From positions 3,100,001 to 3,164,000 of the forward strand of contig NZ_JPOO01000003.1 in the NCBI RefSeq assembly GCF_000733925.1: a stretch of 64,000 bases of DNA. The letters run 5' to 3'. Of the stretch, positions 25,407 to 34,902 are shown in pieces (the first letter of the stretch is position 1; each line of letters begins with the position of its first letter). Below the pieces are notes generated by a model. The model ran no database searches, was not told the DNA's origin, and saw nothing but the letters and a program-made list of their open reading frames with translations. This DNA is from Arenibacter algicola (GTDB taxonomy: Bacteria; Bacteroidota; Bacteroidia; Flavobacteriales; Flavobacteriaceae). The position numbers and the translations under genes are program-made.

Positions 25407-25414
25407 TATATTTG
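25407..25414 (+). promoter_or_regulatory. -7 box of the FKBP gene (TATATTTG)
   Basis: TATATTTG fits TAnnTTTG, 20 bp before the ATG; isolated between a terminator and the gene, so the FKBP gene is likely its own transcription unit. Confidence 0.5.
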
Positions 25415-25434
25415 GCCCTTAAAAAAGAATAACT

Positions 25435-25896
25435 ATGAAGAATACACTTTTTGCTTTGGCCCTACTGCTTTTTATTTCCTGTGATAACGAAAAGAAAACA
25501 GAGGAGGACATTGATTATGCTGCTAAGAACGAGGCGGATATCCAGGCATATGTTGAGGAGAACAATTTAACTGCTGTACGAAGTAATTCAGGTCTTTATT
25601 ATGTAATCGAAGAAGAAGGTACCGGGACACAGGCGGTGGCCAATTCCAATGTAACCGTGGCCTATAAAGGGTATTTTCTTAATGGAGCTGTCTTCGATCA
25701 AAGTGATGCAGAGGGAATTACCATTGGTTTAAACCAGGTTATAGCAGGTTGGACAGAAGGGATTGCTTATTTTAAGGAAGGTGGTAGCGGAATACTTTTG
25801 GTGCCTGCCCATTTGGGATATGGTAGCAGGGATTATAATGGAATCCCTGGGGGTTCCGTACTTGTTTTCGAGGTCAGTCTTATTTCGGTAAATTAA
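25435..25896 (+). CDS. FKBP-type peptidyl-prolyl isomerase lipoprotein
   Basis: A 153-residue protein with a lipobox (LLLFISCDNEK, Cys near 16), a short linker and a C-terminal FKBP domain (about 60-153). FKBP signatures are VTVAYKGYFLNGAVFDQS, VIAGWTEGIAYFKEGG and LGYGSRDYNGIPGGSVLVFEVSL. Acts as a prolyl isomerase/chaperone in the envelope. Bounded by terminators on both sides, so monocistronic. Confidence 0.9.
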   Translation: MKNTLFALALLLFISCDNEKKTEEDIDYAAKNEADIQAYVEENNLTAVRSNSGLYYVIEEEGTGTQAVANSNVTVAYKGYFLNGAVFDQSDAEGITIGLNQVIAGWTEGIAYFKEGGSGILLVPAHLGYGSRDYNGIPGGSVLVFEVSLISVN

Positions 25897-25957
25897 AAAA
25901 AACACCTTATTTTTTACTTGTTTTTTGGCTTTTATCCAATGTAAGAACAAACTTAAG

Positions 25958-25990
25958 AACCAACCGTTAGGTTGGTTTTTTCTTTTTGTC
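25958..25990 (+). terminator. Intrinsic terminator after the FKBP gene
   Basis: AACCAACC (25958-25965), loop GTTA, GGTTGGTT (25970-25977), then a long T-rich tail. A textbook rho-independent terminator 62 bp after the stop. Confidence 0.85.
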
Positions 25991-26168
25991 GATTTTGAAA
26001 TTTTCATATAAAGGTAGATTTAGGGTATAATTTGCCGACGTAATACCGAACTTGGCGCTAAGGGCTGCAAAATTCAATATTATACCGACCAATTGGTTTG
26101 CAATTGAGGCCAAAAGGGACTTTTGTCTTTGGAATATAGATATCATTTGTTATGTCCCCTTGAAGGTA

Positions 26169-26283
26169 TTTTTACTCGATAATCGAGATTAAAACCTGGC
26201 TATCGCAGACAGGTGCTCCGACGCATGCCTGCCCGTTCCATTCAGGCGGGCGTCGAAATCTAAAATAAGGGTCCTTTAAATGT
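26169..26283. repeat. Interspersed repeat, copy B (about 115 bp)
   Basis: Second copy of the element at 20182-20283: same opening with the palindrome CTCGATAATCGAG (26175-26187), shared CAGGTGCTCCGACGC in the middle and GTCGAAATCTAA near the end. The central GC-rich stem differs between copies. Confidence 0.7.
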
Positions 26284-26345
26284 TTGGCGGGCCTGCCTAT
26301 CGGCCTGCCTTTGTCGGTAGACAGGCCTGCCCCGAGGTAGGTCAC
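26284..26345. repeat. GGCCTGCC-type inverted repeats
   Basis: Abuts copy B. GGCCTGCC and GACAGGCC arms form a near-perfect stem around CTTTGTCGG-like loop sequence, and the GCCTGCC core recurs four times. The rest of the 658-bp gap 25897-26554 contains the terminator at 25958 and no gene I can support. Confidence 0.55.
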
Positions 26346-26554
26346 TTTAGGTTGTTCTGGGATAAATTGAAGTAGGTAGGTTGGAATAATTTCTATCTCC
26401 GTGGCGGAAACGACTTTTGAAAGTCCAATTCTTTTAAATCAAGTGCTTATATTTAGTTTTTGATTCATGACTTAAAGTCTGATCAAAATAGTTTGGAAGG
26501 TATAAATAAGAAGAAATCGTAGAACAAGATTTTTATATTGGAATAATATATCTA

Positions 26555-27049
26555 ATGGAAGCTCGAATAGCGGTAATATCCGAAAAAAAATTGATCGGAA
26601 ACAGATTGGCAATGTCCTTAGCGGAGGATAGGACCAAAGAGCTTTGGCAAGGATTTATGCCCAGAAGAAAGGAAATCAGAAATCCTATTTCGGACGACCT
26701 GATGAGTATGCAAGTTTATGACAGTGCACTTAACTTTAATGAATTCAATATAGCTACCCAATTTGAGAAATGGGCAGTGGTAGAGGTGGAGGATAATACC
26801 AAAATACCTGAAGGAATGGAATCACATACCTTGACCGGAGGTTTGTATGCCGTTTTTGTCCATAGGGGATTGCCAAGTTCCTTTCCAATCACGATCCAGT
26901 ATATTTTTGGAGAATGGTCGCCAAATTCGGACTATCAATTGGACCACGGGGAACATTTCGAGATTATGGGGAATAAATACAGGAATAACGACCCAAATTC
27001 AGAAGAAGAGGTCTTTATACCCATTAAAAGAAAAAATCAAGAAAAGTAG
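26555..27049 (+). CDS. GyrI-like effector-binding domain protein
   Basis: A 164-residue stand-alone AraC-effector-binding/GyrI-like domain with no DNA-binding region. The C-terminal block FGEWSPNSDYQLDHGEHFEIMG and the final NDPNSEEEVFIPI are characteristic of the family. Such domains bind small hydrophobic ligands; the ligand here is unknown. Its stop is 2 bp from the SGNH hydrolase ATG, so the two genes form an operon. Confidence 0.82.
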   Translation: MEARIAVISEKKLIGNRLAMSLAEDRTKELWQGFMPRRKEIRNPISDDLMSMQVYDSALNFNEFNIATQFEKWAVVEVEDNTKIPEGMESHTLTGGLYAVFVHRGLPSSFPITIQYIFGEWSPNSDYQLDHGEHFEIMGNKYRNNDPNSEEEVFIPIKRKNQEK

Positions 27050-27051
27050 AT

Positions 27052-28839
27052 ATGGAAAACAAGTGGATTTTAAGCTTAGGGGCATTAATACTGCTATTTC
27101 AATTTTCAATTGCCCAAGAGGATGCTGATCTTATTTGGTGGAATCCAGCAGAATCCAATTCCTTGGTCCTTGAAGGCCAGGCTTGGCAAGGAGAGATAAT
27201 CTCTACTTATCGGCGTTTGCCAAAACAGGCAGAGGGAGTTGTCCGTGAAGCGGTCTGGAACCTGTCCAAACATTCAGCTGGGCTTTCCCTTAGGTTTAGG
27301 AGTGATGCAAAATCGATTACGGTACGCTACAAGGTAAAAGGGAACCATGCCATGCCGCATATGCCGGCAACCGGAGTTAGCGGGGTGGATCTTTATGCCA
27401 AGACCAGTGATGGGGATTGGAGATGGTATAGAGGAAAATATTCTTTTGCCGATACCATTCAGTATAAATATTCCAACATCGATCCCAATGAGAAGTACCA
27501 TGATAAGGGAAGGGAGTACCAGTTGTACTTGCCATTGTACAATGAGATGGAATGGCTGGAAATTGGGGTGCCGGAAGATGCGGTTATGGAACCTTTGCCC
27601 TTAAGGCAGGAGAAACCAATAGTGGTCTATGGAACTTCAATAGCTCATGGAGCCTGTGCTTCGCGCCCAGGAATGGCATGGACTTCTATTTTGGGGCGAG
27701 AATTGGATAGGCCACTTATTAATTTGGCATTTTCTGGAAATGGCAGAATGGAAGAAGAGGTAATCAATTTTATTGCGCAAATAGATGCTAAAATCTTTGT
27801 GCTGGATTGCTTACCGAATCTGGGTGCTACCAAGGATCGTTCGTTGGAGGAGGTGCGGCAGCTTATTATTTCCGGTGTGAAACAGATAAGGACAAAGCGT
27901 CCCTCAACGCCAATTTTGGTGGTGGAACACGACGGATATTCTGATGGGGCAGTGGATGTTGATCGTTACAAAACCTATACGGACTTAAATAGGATTGCCA
28001 AGGAGGCCTTTGCGCAATTACAGTCCGAAGGGTTGAGGGATATTCATTTGTTGACCAAGGAAGAATTGAATCTGTCCATGGAAAGTTTTGTGGATGGCAC
28101 CCATCCTACGGATTTGGGAATGATGGAATATGCCGTGGCCTACGAAAAAGCCTTACGCGAGATATTGAAAGAGCCAATAGGAAGTATTTCCACGACTATT
28201 CCAGTAACCCAAGCTAGGGAGCCAGAAATGTACCTTTGGGAGGGACGTCATCAGGAATTGTTAGAAATGAATAGGGATAGTGCCCCAAAAATATGCTTTT
28301 TTGGAAATAGTATAACCCATTATTGGGGCGGTGAGCCAAAGGCAACTTTAAGCAATGGGGCCGATTCCTGGAAGGCCAATTTGGAGGAATTGCAGGTGCG
28401 CAATTTTGGGTTTGGCTGGGATAGGGTAGAAAATGTACTATGGCGCATATATCATGATGAATTGGATGGATTTGAAGCGGAGCAAATTGTGCTAATGATA
28501 GGTACCAATAACGAACATCTGAATACCGACGATGAGATATTGAAGGGACTGGAAATGGTAATCAATGCTATAAAGGAAAGACAGCCCAATGCTAGAGTGT
28601 TATTGTTGGGATTGTTTCCTAGGGTGGACAAGGAGGAACGTATGCGGAATTTAAATAATGGAATAGCTGCATTGGCAACTTCCAAAAATGTGGATTATGC
28701 AGATATCGGTAAAGTGTTATTGGGCAAGGACAATAAAATTGATGCGGGCCTTTTCTCGGATGGCTTGCATCCCAACGCCAAAGGTTATCGCAAGGTTGGC
28801 AAGATATTAAAACTAGCCCTTCAGGAAGGTAAAAACTAA
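27052..28839 (+). CDS. Secreted two-domain SGNH/GDSL hydrolase
   Basis: A 595-residue protein with a signal peptide (cleavage near SIAQ, residue 22) and an N-terminal jelly-roll accessory domain with the GVDLY signature (111-115). Two SGNH catalytic modules follow. The first has GTSIAHG (Ser196) with a downstream DGTHPTDLG His/Asp block. The second has FFGNSITHYW (Ser420), GTNN and a final DGLHPNAKGY. Two complete catalytic sets in one chain suggest successive deacetylation or de-esterification of decorated glycans; this is inference. Operonic with the GyrI-like gene. Confidence 0.87.
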   Translation: MENKWILSLGALILLFQFSIAQEDADLIWWNPAESNSLVLEGQAWQGEIISTYRRLPKQAEGVVREAVWNLSKHSAGLSLRFRSDAKSITVRYKVKGNHAMPHMPATGVSGVDLYAKTSDGDWRWYRGKYSFADTIQYKYSNIDPNEKYHDKGREYQLYLPLYNEMEWLEIGVPEDAVMEPLPLRQEKPIVVYGTSIAHGACASRPGMAWTSILGRELDRPLINLAFSGNGRMEEEVINFIAQIDAKIFVLDCLPNLGATKDRSLEEVRQLIISGVKQIRTKRPSTPILVVEHDGYSDGAVDVDRYKTYTDLNRIAKEAFAQLQSEGLRDIHLLTKEELNLSMESFVDGTHPTDLGMMEYAVAYEKALREILKEPIGSISTTIPVTQAREPEMYLWEGRHQELLEMNRDSAPKICFFGNSITHYWGGEPKATLSNGADSWKANLEELQVRNFGFGWDRVENVLWRIYHDELDGFEAEQIVLMIGTNNEHLNTDDEILKGLEMVINAIKERQPNARVLLLGLFPRVDKEERMRNLNNGIAALATSKNVDYADIGKVLLGKDNKIDAGLFSDGLHPNAKGYRKVGKILKLALQEGKN

Positions 28840-29018
28840 AAGCCTTTAAAGTGATTTCACTCTACTCTTAGGGTGGGCCTGTTTTAGTAGTATGACTGTA
28901 GGAATAGGAATAGGAGCGCCAAGGGGTCTGTTGTTGCCTTTAGTCTATGAGATATTGTGTTTGAAGGCAATGTAATACGATTTATCAAATTTCAATTCAA
29001 GGTCAAAGGTTTACGGAT

Positions 29019-29861
29019 TTATAATGGGCGTGCCACCATAATCCCCGTATTACTTTTTATACCTTTTAGGTAATCGGCCAAGGGTAGTTGAGAGACTTCT
29101 ACCTTCATCGAGCCCGTAGAAGCATGTAGTAAATGTATTCTCCCATCAGCTTCCTTGGTAGCGATACCGGTATGGGTAATATCCAGTCCTTTTATGGAAG
29201 TGGTCAGGGCAATTATGTCTCCAGATTGGATCAAATGCTCCTGTCCTTCAATCTGGTCCTGGGGGAGAATGCAGATGGACAGTCTTTTTAGAAATTCCTC
29301 GGAGGATTTAATTTTATTATAGTTGTCCGTGTCTTTTAGAAATGGGTATAGATCACGATGCGTACTCATAAAATTGATGTCCTTACTACTTTCCAAACCG
29401 CCTATTTCCGATGTTATATCTTTTAAAAGACCTTTTTGCTCGTTGTTGGCAATCCATTCCGAGAAATAATGCAATCTTGAGGCATAACCATTGAGTTCAC
29501 CGTCTTTATACCGAATGGATTCCAAATAGTGGGTATAGGAATCGAAATCCTTTTTATTGTTTTTCAACATAAGGCCAAAGGCAAATACATTTTCTACAAA
29601 GGTGGTACAGTCCAATCCTTGCAAATTAATGACCAAAGATTCCGTCTCCCCAATTTCCAAAGTTTTGGCCACATAGGGAGTTCCTATAAAGGTTTTTCCT
29701 ATGGCTACCATGTTTGTTCCAATTTCTTGATTATCCAAATCCGAAATGGATATGATCTTGGAATGAAATGCTTCTTTGTCCTGAAGTGAACAAACGATAT
29801 TTTGTGCAGATCCAAGGTGCACTAGGCATAGTAGCATTAGGTTAAAGACTATCTTTTTCAT
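29019..29861 (-). CDS. DUF1460 family, N-acetylmuramoyl-L-alanine amidase-like protein
   Basis: A 280-residue protein with a signal peptide (MKKIVFNLMLLCLVHLGSAQ). The DUF1460/NlpC-P60-like core has catalytic Cys85 in QGLDCTTFVEN. The candidate His is in LDITHTGIATKE and the late IHLLHASTGSM adds another. Structures of this family support peptidoglycan amidase activity, so a periplasmic wall-remodelling or recycling role is likely. Transcribed alone on the minus strand. Confidence 0.85.
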   Translation of the reverse strand: MKKIVFNLMLLCLVHLGSAQNIVCSLQDKEAFHSKIISISDLDNQEIGTNMVAIGKTFIGTPYVAKTLEIGETESLVINLQGLDCTTFVENVFAFGLMLKNNKKDFDSYTHYLESIRYKDGELNGYASRLHYFSEWIANNEQKGLLKDITSEIGGLESSKDINFMSTHRDLYPFLKDTDNYNKIKSSEEFLKRLSICILPQDQIEGQEHLIQSGDIIALTTSIKGLDITHTGIATKEADGRIHLLHASTGSMKVEVSQLPLADYLKGIKSNTGIMVARPL

Positions 29862-30171
29862 ATAAAGTGTTAGTTTTATTATTGTTTAATAAATAGTTGT
29901 ATATAAATGGATTAAAAAATTTTATTGTTATATATTATACTTTTCAGTATTAAAATTTTAGCAGCCTTCATCGTATCTGGCCCTTGTGTATTGAATTCTC
30001 TTTTTAGCGTGACTATATGGCGCTTTAAAATTCCTTTGCTGAAATTCTCAAAACATATCGCAGCCGGCAATCTCCTCAATGGGAACGCTTTTAAAAATAT
30101 GCATTTTTCAAATTAATGGCTGCTGTCATGCTGCTTGTTGGCAAAATCTTTTTTGAATAATAGTCCTGTTT
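29862..30171. other. Non-coding gap between TraB-like and DUF1460 genes
   Basis: 310 bp, very AT-rich near the DUF1460 start. A 63-codon plus-strand frame exists but has no supporting feature. I see no clear promoter box, hairpin or repeat. Confidence 0.45.
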
Positions 30172-33100
30172 CTAATGGGAAAATCCTGTATACCCTGAAG
30201 GATTGTTCACAATGGCACGTTGCCTATCCTTTAAATTATACTCTTCGGTCGTTAATTTCAATACTTCTTCTTCGGTATTAATGTCAGCTATGCTAAAGCC
30301 TTTGTTGATATAATAGGGTTTGTACTGTAATTGATCGGTATTTTTAAATACTAACATGTACATTTTTAAATTGTTACTATAGTTGTCCTTATCTTTTACT
30401 TTAAAAAAGTAGCTATGATAATTTTTGGACGGATAAAACATTTTTTGGTCCAAGACGAATTCTATGGCATACTGTTCAGGGTTTAATTCCAGGGTATTGT
30501 AGAGAATGGATTCTGCTATAGCTTTTTGATTCCTATATCTGGAAGGGAAATAATCCAATTTTCCAATTTGCTGTAGCTTTTCAAAAAGTAGTAATCGGGT
30601 TTCGGCAGTTTCTGCCAGTGTATTTATTAAACTAGTTGGTATTTTATTGGGGCCAACAAAGGGGTTTTCTTCGTTTTTCAGGCGAAGGGCAATATAAGAG
30701 GCTTGAATTTGGGGGTCGTTTACGGTGGATAGGCGTTCAAAGAACATGGCAACCTCAGTTTCTTTGATATATGGGTATAACAACACCATATAGTTTTCCA
30801 ATATGTCATAATTGTTATCAGGGTTGCCAGCTGGGAATTCCTCGTTCAACAAGTCCATGGTAAGGCCTAGTTGCCTCTTTAGTTGGATCTTGGCATCGTT
30901 GAGAATCTGGTTTTTATATTTTTTGTAGCTTTTTGGTTTTATCAATCCGCGGGCCTTAAGTTTTGCAAGCATAGAAAAAATTGGAGATTTATATTCTTCT
31001 ATGGCACTGTAGTCCAATATTTCGGGAAATAATTTACGGGCAAGGGGAAGACTATCCAGATAGGGCTGGAATATATTTTGAATCTCCTGCTTACTGGAAA
31101 CCAAGGGCAAATCGGTCGACATAAGTCGTAATAGGAGTTCTAAGGAACTTTCATTTTGGTTTTTGCTAATGGCCTGTAATATTTTCGTTTGTGCCTTGGA
31201 GTTGTTGTAAGACCTTGCGTAGTAGTATTCGAAGAAGCTGGTGGCATCGACGTCTGGCATTTCGGCCAATTTTTGGATTAAATAGGCCTGTAAATATTTC
31301 TGATTGTCCTTAAAGTTGAATTCTGAGATGTAATATTTCAGGGAATCGGCATGCTTTTTATTAAACTTTAAGAACGCGTAGCCATCATGTACTATACTGT
31401 CGTTCTGTTTAATAGCCTTGAAAAAATTGGCGGTATTATCGCTTAAGATGGAGGGGCCTACAAGGGTGTCCAAGGGTGTGAAATTGTTAAAGAATTCTGT
31501 GACGAATTTACTTGGGGGTTTAACGGTGTCAATTAATGCCTTTACCTCATACAGCAGCCCCCCTTTAACAATGTTCTTTATCAATATTCCTCTGGTACTT
31601 GCCGTATCGGTGAGGGTTAGATTTATTTCATGGTATTTTTCATTGTACCGTGGGCGTTCTTCCCTAATGATATTAAATGTATTTTGACGGTACAATTTTC
31701 TTCTTAGCAGCCAAACCGAATCTATACTTGGAAACATTAGAAAATCATGGGCCTTGTTTACGGTTACCAAGATGGCCTCATTATTTTTATTCTGATAAAC
31801 GGTTTTCTTGGTGTAGGCGCTATATGGTTTTGGTTTCTTGTGGCGCTCATAGTAATTATTGCTGTTCTCCACAAATTTTGGTGGGTCAACGGGGCTGATG
31901 GTAGAAAAAAACATAGCAGTATCCCGTATTTTTTTGAACTCTTCGGTATAATTTGGTTCCCTGATCTTAAATGAATTGAAATAGTGCTGTGCCTCAGAAC
32001 TGTCTTTGGTTATGTTGCCCAAGAGATAATAATTGTTTTCCCGAATAATGGTCTTTAAATAAAGCCTTTGTAGGCCGTTGGGACCAAACTGGGCAGAAGA
32101 GGTTAGGCTTTGGTCTGAGAGTGGACCATATTCCGGTAGCAATTTAAGATCCTGATAAAATCGGGATTGAATTTGTTTTAGTTCAAAGGAATCCTGTTCA
32201 ATAAAATTAAAATCGTTCAGGGTTGCTTTTTTCAGAAAAAAATAGGAGGAGGTTTCTGGGTCCACCGCTTCAATAAAACGATTGCCTTTTCTTTTTCGAT
32301 TGGTAAAATTGTACATGGAGGGCATTTTAACTTCAAAGTCATCGAATTCCGAAGAAAGTATCGTTTGTTCTTTTTTTAATGATCTGAAATTGATGCTATT
32401 AAAAATAGTGTCCGAATGTTTTACCACATAATCCCCTTGGCCGCTCATTTTAAAAATAAGTATTTCCAATGGGGTAATGTAGATATGATACCGCTGAAAA
32501 TCTCCGTTTTTCAACTGATTTTTTATATCCAAACCAGGATATATCGCGTTTTCTATTTTCGTCTTTTCCAGGATCTTTCCGGGAATATTCTCGAACAGAA
32601 GTTTGTCCACATCATCCAAGGAGTAGGTGTAGTCTTTTTTTAAATGGTTAAAAGTGGGAATGCGATTCACCATAATATAACCGCCATTGGCCAAATCGGG
32701 CGAAATATAGGTGGTGTTGGTATATTCGGCTATTGGATATAGCTTGTTGGGCAAAAGAAGACTAAAAAGTCCATCATCAGGAGTCCTGGTACTATATTCA
32801 TTAATGAGGGTTTTGGCTTCCAAAGAATCTTTTAAGGCCCTTCCTTTATTGGAAAATCGGGAGGTTAGTGGTTGAACCTCGTATCCCATATTTCTAAGGA
32901 GTTGTATAACTCCCTTTTTCCCTGGAAGGTGGGCAGCCCCAATCCCGGCAAATACTTTTGCCGTATGCATTAGGGAATCCAACCGTCCTGCCATATTTAT
33001 GTTACGGGCATAGAGCATATTCTGCAAATAATACTCGGTATACATGGCCTGGTCAAGGGAATCGATAAGATTGATATTGCGTTCCCTATAGGCGTCCTGC

Positions 33101-33705
33101 AAAAGCGACATTACATCTTGGGTCTGCATCTTTTTTTGAAGCCATTCGTCCGGTTTTGGTTTCATGGCATTCATATTGGCCCTGCCGACCAAGGCTCTGG
33201 ATTCCTCCAAATCCTCCAAGGCCTTAATAGGCTTGGAATACTTTTTTCCGGCTTGATAAATGAACATGTCCAGATAGGTTTCTTCCTCAAAGTTTTGGGA
33301 ACTTTCATTGGTTCTGTACAGGATATTGTTCACTAGACGATCATCCAAGGCAAGATAGGAGGAGACTATCTCCCTGCTTGGGTTTTTAATGGTAAAGGGG
33401 TATATATAAAAACCTTTGGTTACAAATCCGGTACCATAGCCTATGCCGCTACTTCTCATTTTTCCATAATCCTCCAACCAGGTATCCGGGTCCGATTCCA
33501 AGGCCACAACTTCACTTTTATCCAAAGCTTCGTAAAAAACGTCGTCCAACCTAAAGGCAATTTTTTGACTTACATGCATGGTTCCGTACAAATAGGATGA
33601 TTCCTTTAGATTATTCCCGGATATTTCCCAGAGTAGACTATTGTCTTCCTGGGCAAAAATTCCCTGGGAAATCAATAGAAAAAGAAAACCTAAATAAATG
33701 CGCAT
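30172..33705 (-). CDS. Giant secreted TraB/GumN-domain protein
   Basis: About 1177 residues with a signal peptide (MRIYLGFLFLLISQGIFAQ). Residues about 25-290 are a TraB/GumN domain: SSYLYGTMHVSQ and VVALESDPDTWLED at the N-terminal half, then VFAGIGAAHLPGKKGVIQLLRNMGYEV at its end. TraB family members include Tiki-type metalloproteases and pheromone-shutdown proteins. The remaining 880 or so residues are not recognised; about 780-1100 looks all-helical and repetitive (HEAT-like). Normal GumN proteins are about 300 residues, so this is a large fusion. The ATG at 33705 places the signal peptide correctly. Confidence 0.75.
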   Translation of the reverse strand: MRIYLGFLFLLISQGIFAQEDNSLLWEISGNNLKESSYLYGTMHVSQKIAFRLDDVFYEALDKSEVVALESDPDTWLEDYGKMRSSGIGYGTGFVTKGFYIYPFTIKNPSREIVSSYLALDDRLVNNILYRTNESSQNFEEETYLDMFIYQAGKKYSKPIKALEDLEESRALVGRANMNAMKPKPDEWLQKKMQTQDVMSLLQDAYRERNINLIDSLDQAMYTEYYLQNMLYARNINMAGRLDSLMHTAKVFAGIGAAHLPGKKGVIQLLRNMGYEVQPLTSRFSNKGRALKDSLEAKTLINEYSTRTPDDGLFSLLLPNKLYPIAEYTNTTYISPDLANGGYIMVNRIPTFNHLKKDYTYSLDDVDKLLFENIPGKILEKTKIENAIYPGLDIKNQLKNGDFQRYHIYITPLEILIFKMSGQGDYVVKHSDTIFNSINFRSLKKEQTILSSEFDDFEVKMPSMYNFTNRKRKGNRFIEAVDPETSSYFFLKKATLNDFNFIEQDSFELKQIQSRFYQDLKLLPEYGPLSDQSLTSSAQFGPNGLQRLYLKTIIRENNYYLLGNITKDSSEAQHYFNSFKIREPNYTEEFKKIRDTAMFFSTISPVDPPKFVENSNNYYERHKKPKPYSAYTKKTVYQNKNNEAILVTVNKAHDFLMFPSIDSVWLLRRKLYRQNTFNIIREERPRYNEKYHEINLTLTDTASTRGILIKNIVKGGLLYEVKALIDTVKPPSKFVTEFFNNFTPLDTLVGPSILSDNTANFFKAIKQNDSIVHDGYAFLKFNKKHADSLKYYISEFNFKDNQKYLQAYLIQKLAEMPDVDATSFFEYYYARSYNNSKAQTKILQAISKNQNESSLELLLRLMSTDLPLVSSKQEIQNIFQPYLDSLPLARKLFPEILDYSAIEEYKSPIFSMLAKLKARGLIKPKSYKKYKNQILNDAKIQLKRQLGLTMDLLNEEFPAGNPDNNYDILENYMVLLYPYIKETEVAMFFERLSTVNDPQIQASYIALRLKNEENPFVGPNKIPTSLINTLAETAETRLLLFEKLQQIGKLDYFPSRYRNQKAIAESILYNTLELNPEQYAIEFVLDQKMFYPSKNYHSYFFKVKDKDNYSNNLKMYMLVFKNTDQLQYKPYYINKGFSIADINTEEEVLKLTTEEYNLKDRQRAIVNNPSGYTGFSH

Positions 33706-33828
33706 ACCAGAATCCAAATTTTAGTTAAAAATGCTTCAAAAATCATTAGGAATAAAAGCCTAGCACATAATTAACGTTTTATTTGTATTGAAGCACCATA
33801 TTTCATGCCATACTTAATGCAATGTCGC

Positions 33829-34902
33829 TTATTTTTGAAAAGGTTTGGTAGGAAGTTGGTCCTTAAGGTATAAACGCGTATGCGGCAGGCTTTCCGGAAA
33901 GTTTTTTTGTAAATAACCAATTAGTTTTTCCCTTACCAAAACCCTAAGGTCCCAGGCCGTAGGTGAATCAACGGCGCTCATTAGTGCCCTTATCTCCACG
34001 CTTTGGGCCTTAGCATCCGTTACTTGGAGCACATTTACCTTGCCGTCCCAAAGATCAGTGGAGTTCAATATTCTTGTGAGTTCCTCCCTTAGTTTATCGA
34101 AGGGAACATGATAATCTGTGTGAATAAAAACGGTTCCCATTATATCTGCAGATGTTTTGGTCCAATTCTGAAAGGGTTTTTCTATAAAGTAGGTGGTGGG
34201 TACTATAAGTCGCCTTTTATCCCAGATATTGATTACCACATAAGTCAAGGTAATCTCCTCTATTCGGCCCCACTCGCCTTCCACAATTACTACGTCATCA
34301 AACTTGATGGGTTGGGTAAAGGCAATCTGTATACCGGCCAGTATACTTCCAATTAGTTTTTGTGCAGAGAAACCTATGATAATACCTGCTACCCCAGCCG
34401 ACGCAAAAAGACTTACCCCAATTTCACGGATACTTTCAAAACTCATTAAGGCCGCTCCTAAGGCCAATACTATCACCACAACAATAAAGATTCGCTCAAG
34501 AATATTGAATTGGGTATAAATTTTTCGAGCTTTTAAATTATCGGAGGTTCCTACGTCATAATTTTTGATAATCAAATTTTTGGAAACTTTTAAAGCCACT
34601 AAAATCAACCAGGTTATGGAAAATATGATCAGGAGGGTACTGGTCTTTCTTATAACAAAACTATAATCGTTTAGATACAATAAGGTGTGTAGTGATTTTG
34701 AGCGAAGTAAAAATGACAGGAACAATATAAAAAGTGGCATACTCACCCTTTTCATGGCATCCTTGGGAATTAGATATTTTGGGTTACTTCCCAATTTGCG
34801 TAAGATAAAATAGGTACTGATATAAAGAATGGCCAGAAGGACAAAAGTGCCCGTAGCGTAAAGGAGGGTCTGGTTGTCTATGTTTTTAAATATTTGCTCC
34901 AT
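33829..34902 (-). CDS. MscS-family mechanosensitive ion channel
   Basis: A 357-residue channel with N-terminal transmembrane helices (about 14-33, 52-72, 85-105, 135-155) and the Gly/Ala-rich pore helix TM3 (LFASAGVAGIIIGFSAQKLIGS, split here as two motifs: ASAGVAGIIIG and FSAQKLIGSI). The soluble beta domain follows (FDDVVIVEGEWGRIEEITL, VPTTYFIEKPFQNW) with a cytoplasmic C-terminal domain. Releases osmolytes on hypo-osmotic shock. It is upstream of the TraB-like gene, same strand, with a 123-bp gap. Confidence 0.9.
   Translation of the reverse strand: MEQIFKNIDNQTLLYATGTFVLLAILYISTYFILRKLGSNPKYLIPKDAMKRVSMPLFILFLSFLLRSKSLHTLLYLNDYSFVIRKTSTLLIIFSITWLILVALKVSKNLIIKNYDVGTSDNLKARKIYTQFNILERIFIVVVIVLALGAALMSFESIREIGVSLFASAGVAGIIIGFSAQKLIGSILAGIQIAFTQPIKFDDVVIVEGEWGRIEEITLTYVVINIWDKRRLIVPTTYFIEKPFQNWTKTSADIMGTVFIHTDYHVPFDKLREELTRILNSTDLWDGKVNVLQVTDAKAQSVEIRALMSAVDSPTAWDLRVLVREKLIGYLQKNFPESLPHTRLYLKDQLPTKPFQK

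Noticed and set aside
29925..30116. 63-codon frame in the gap beside DUF1460
   Set aside because: No good start, composition of non-coding AT-rich DNA, no context.
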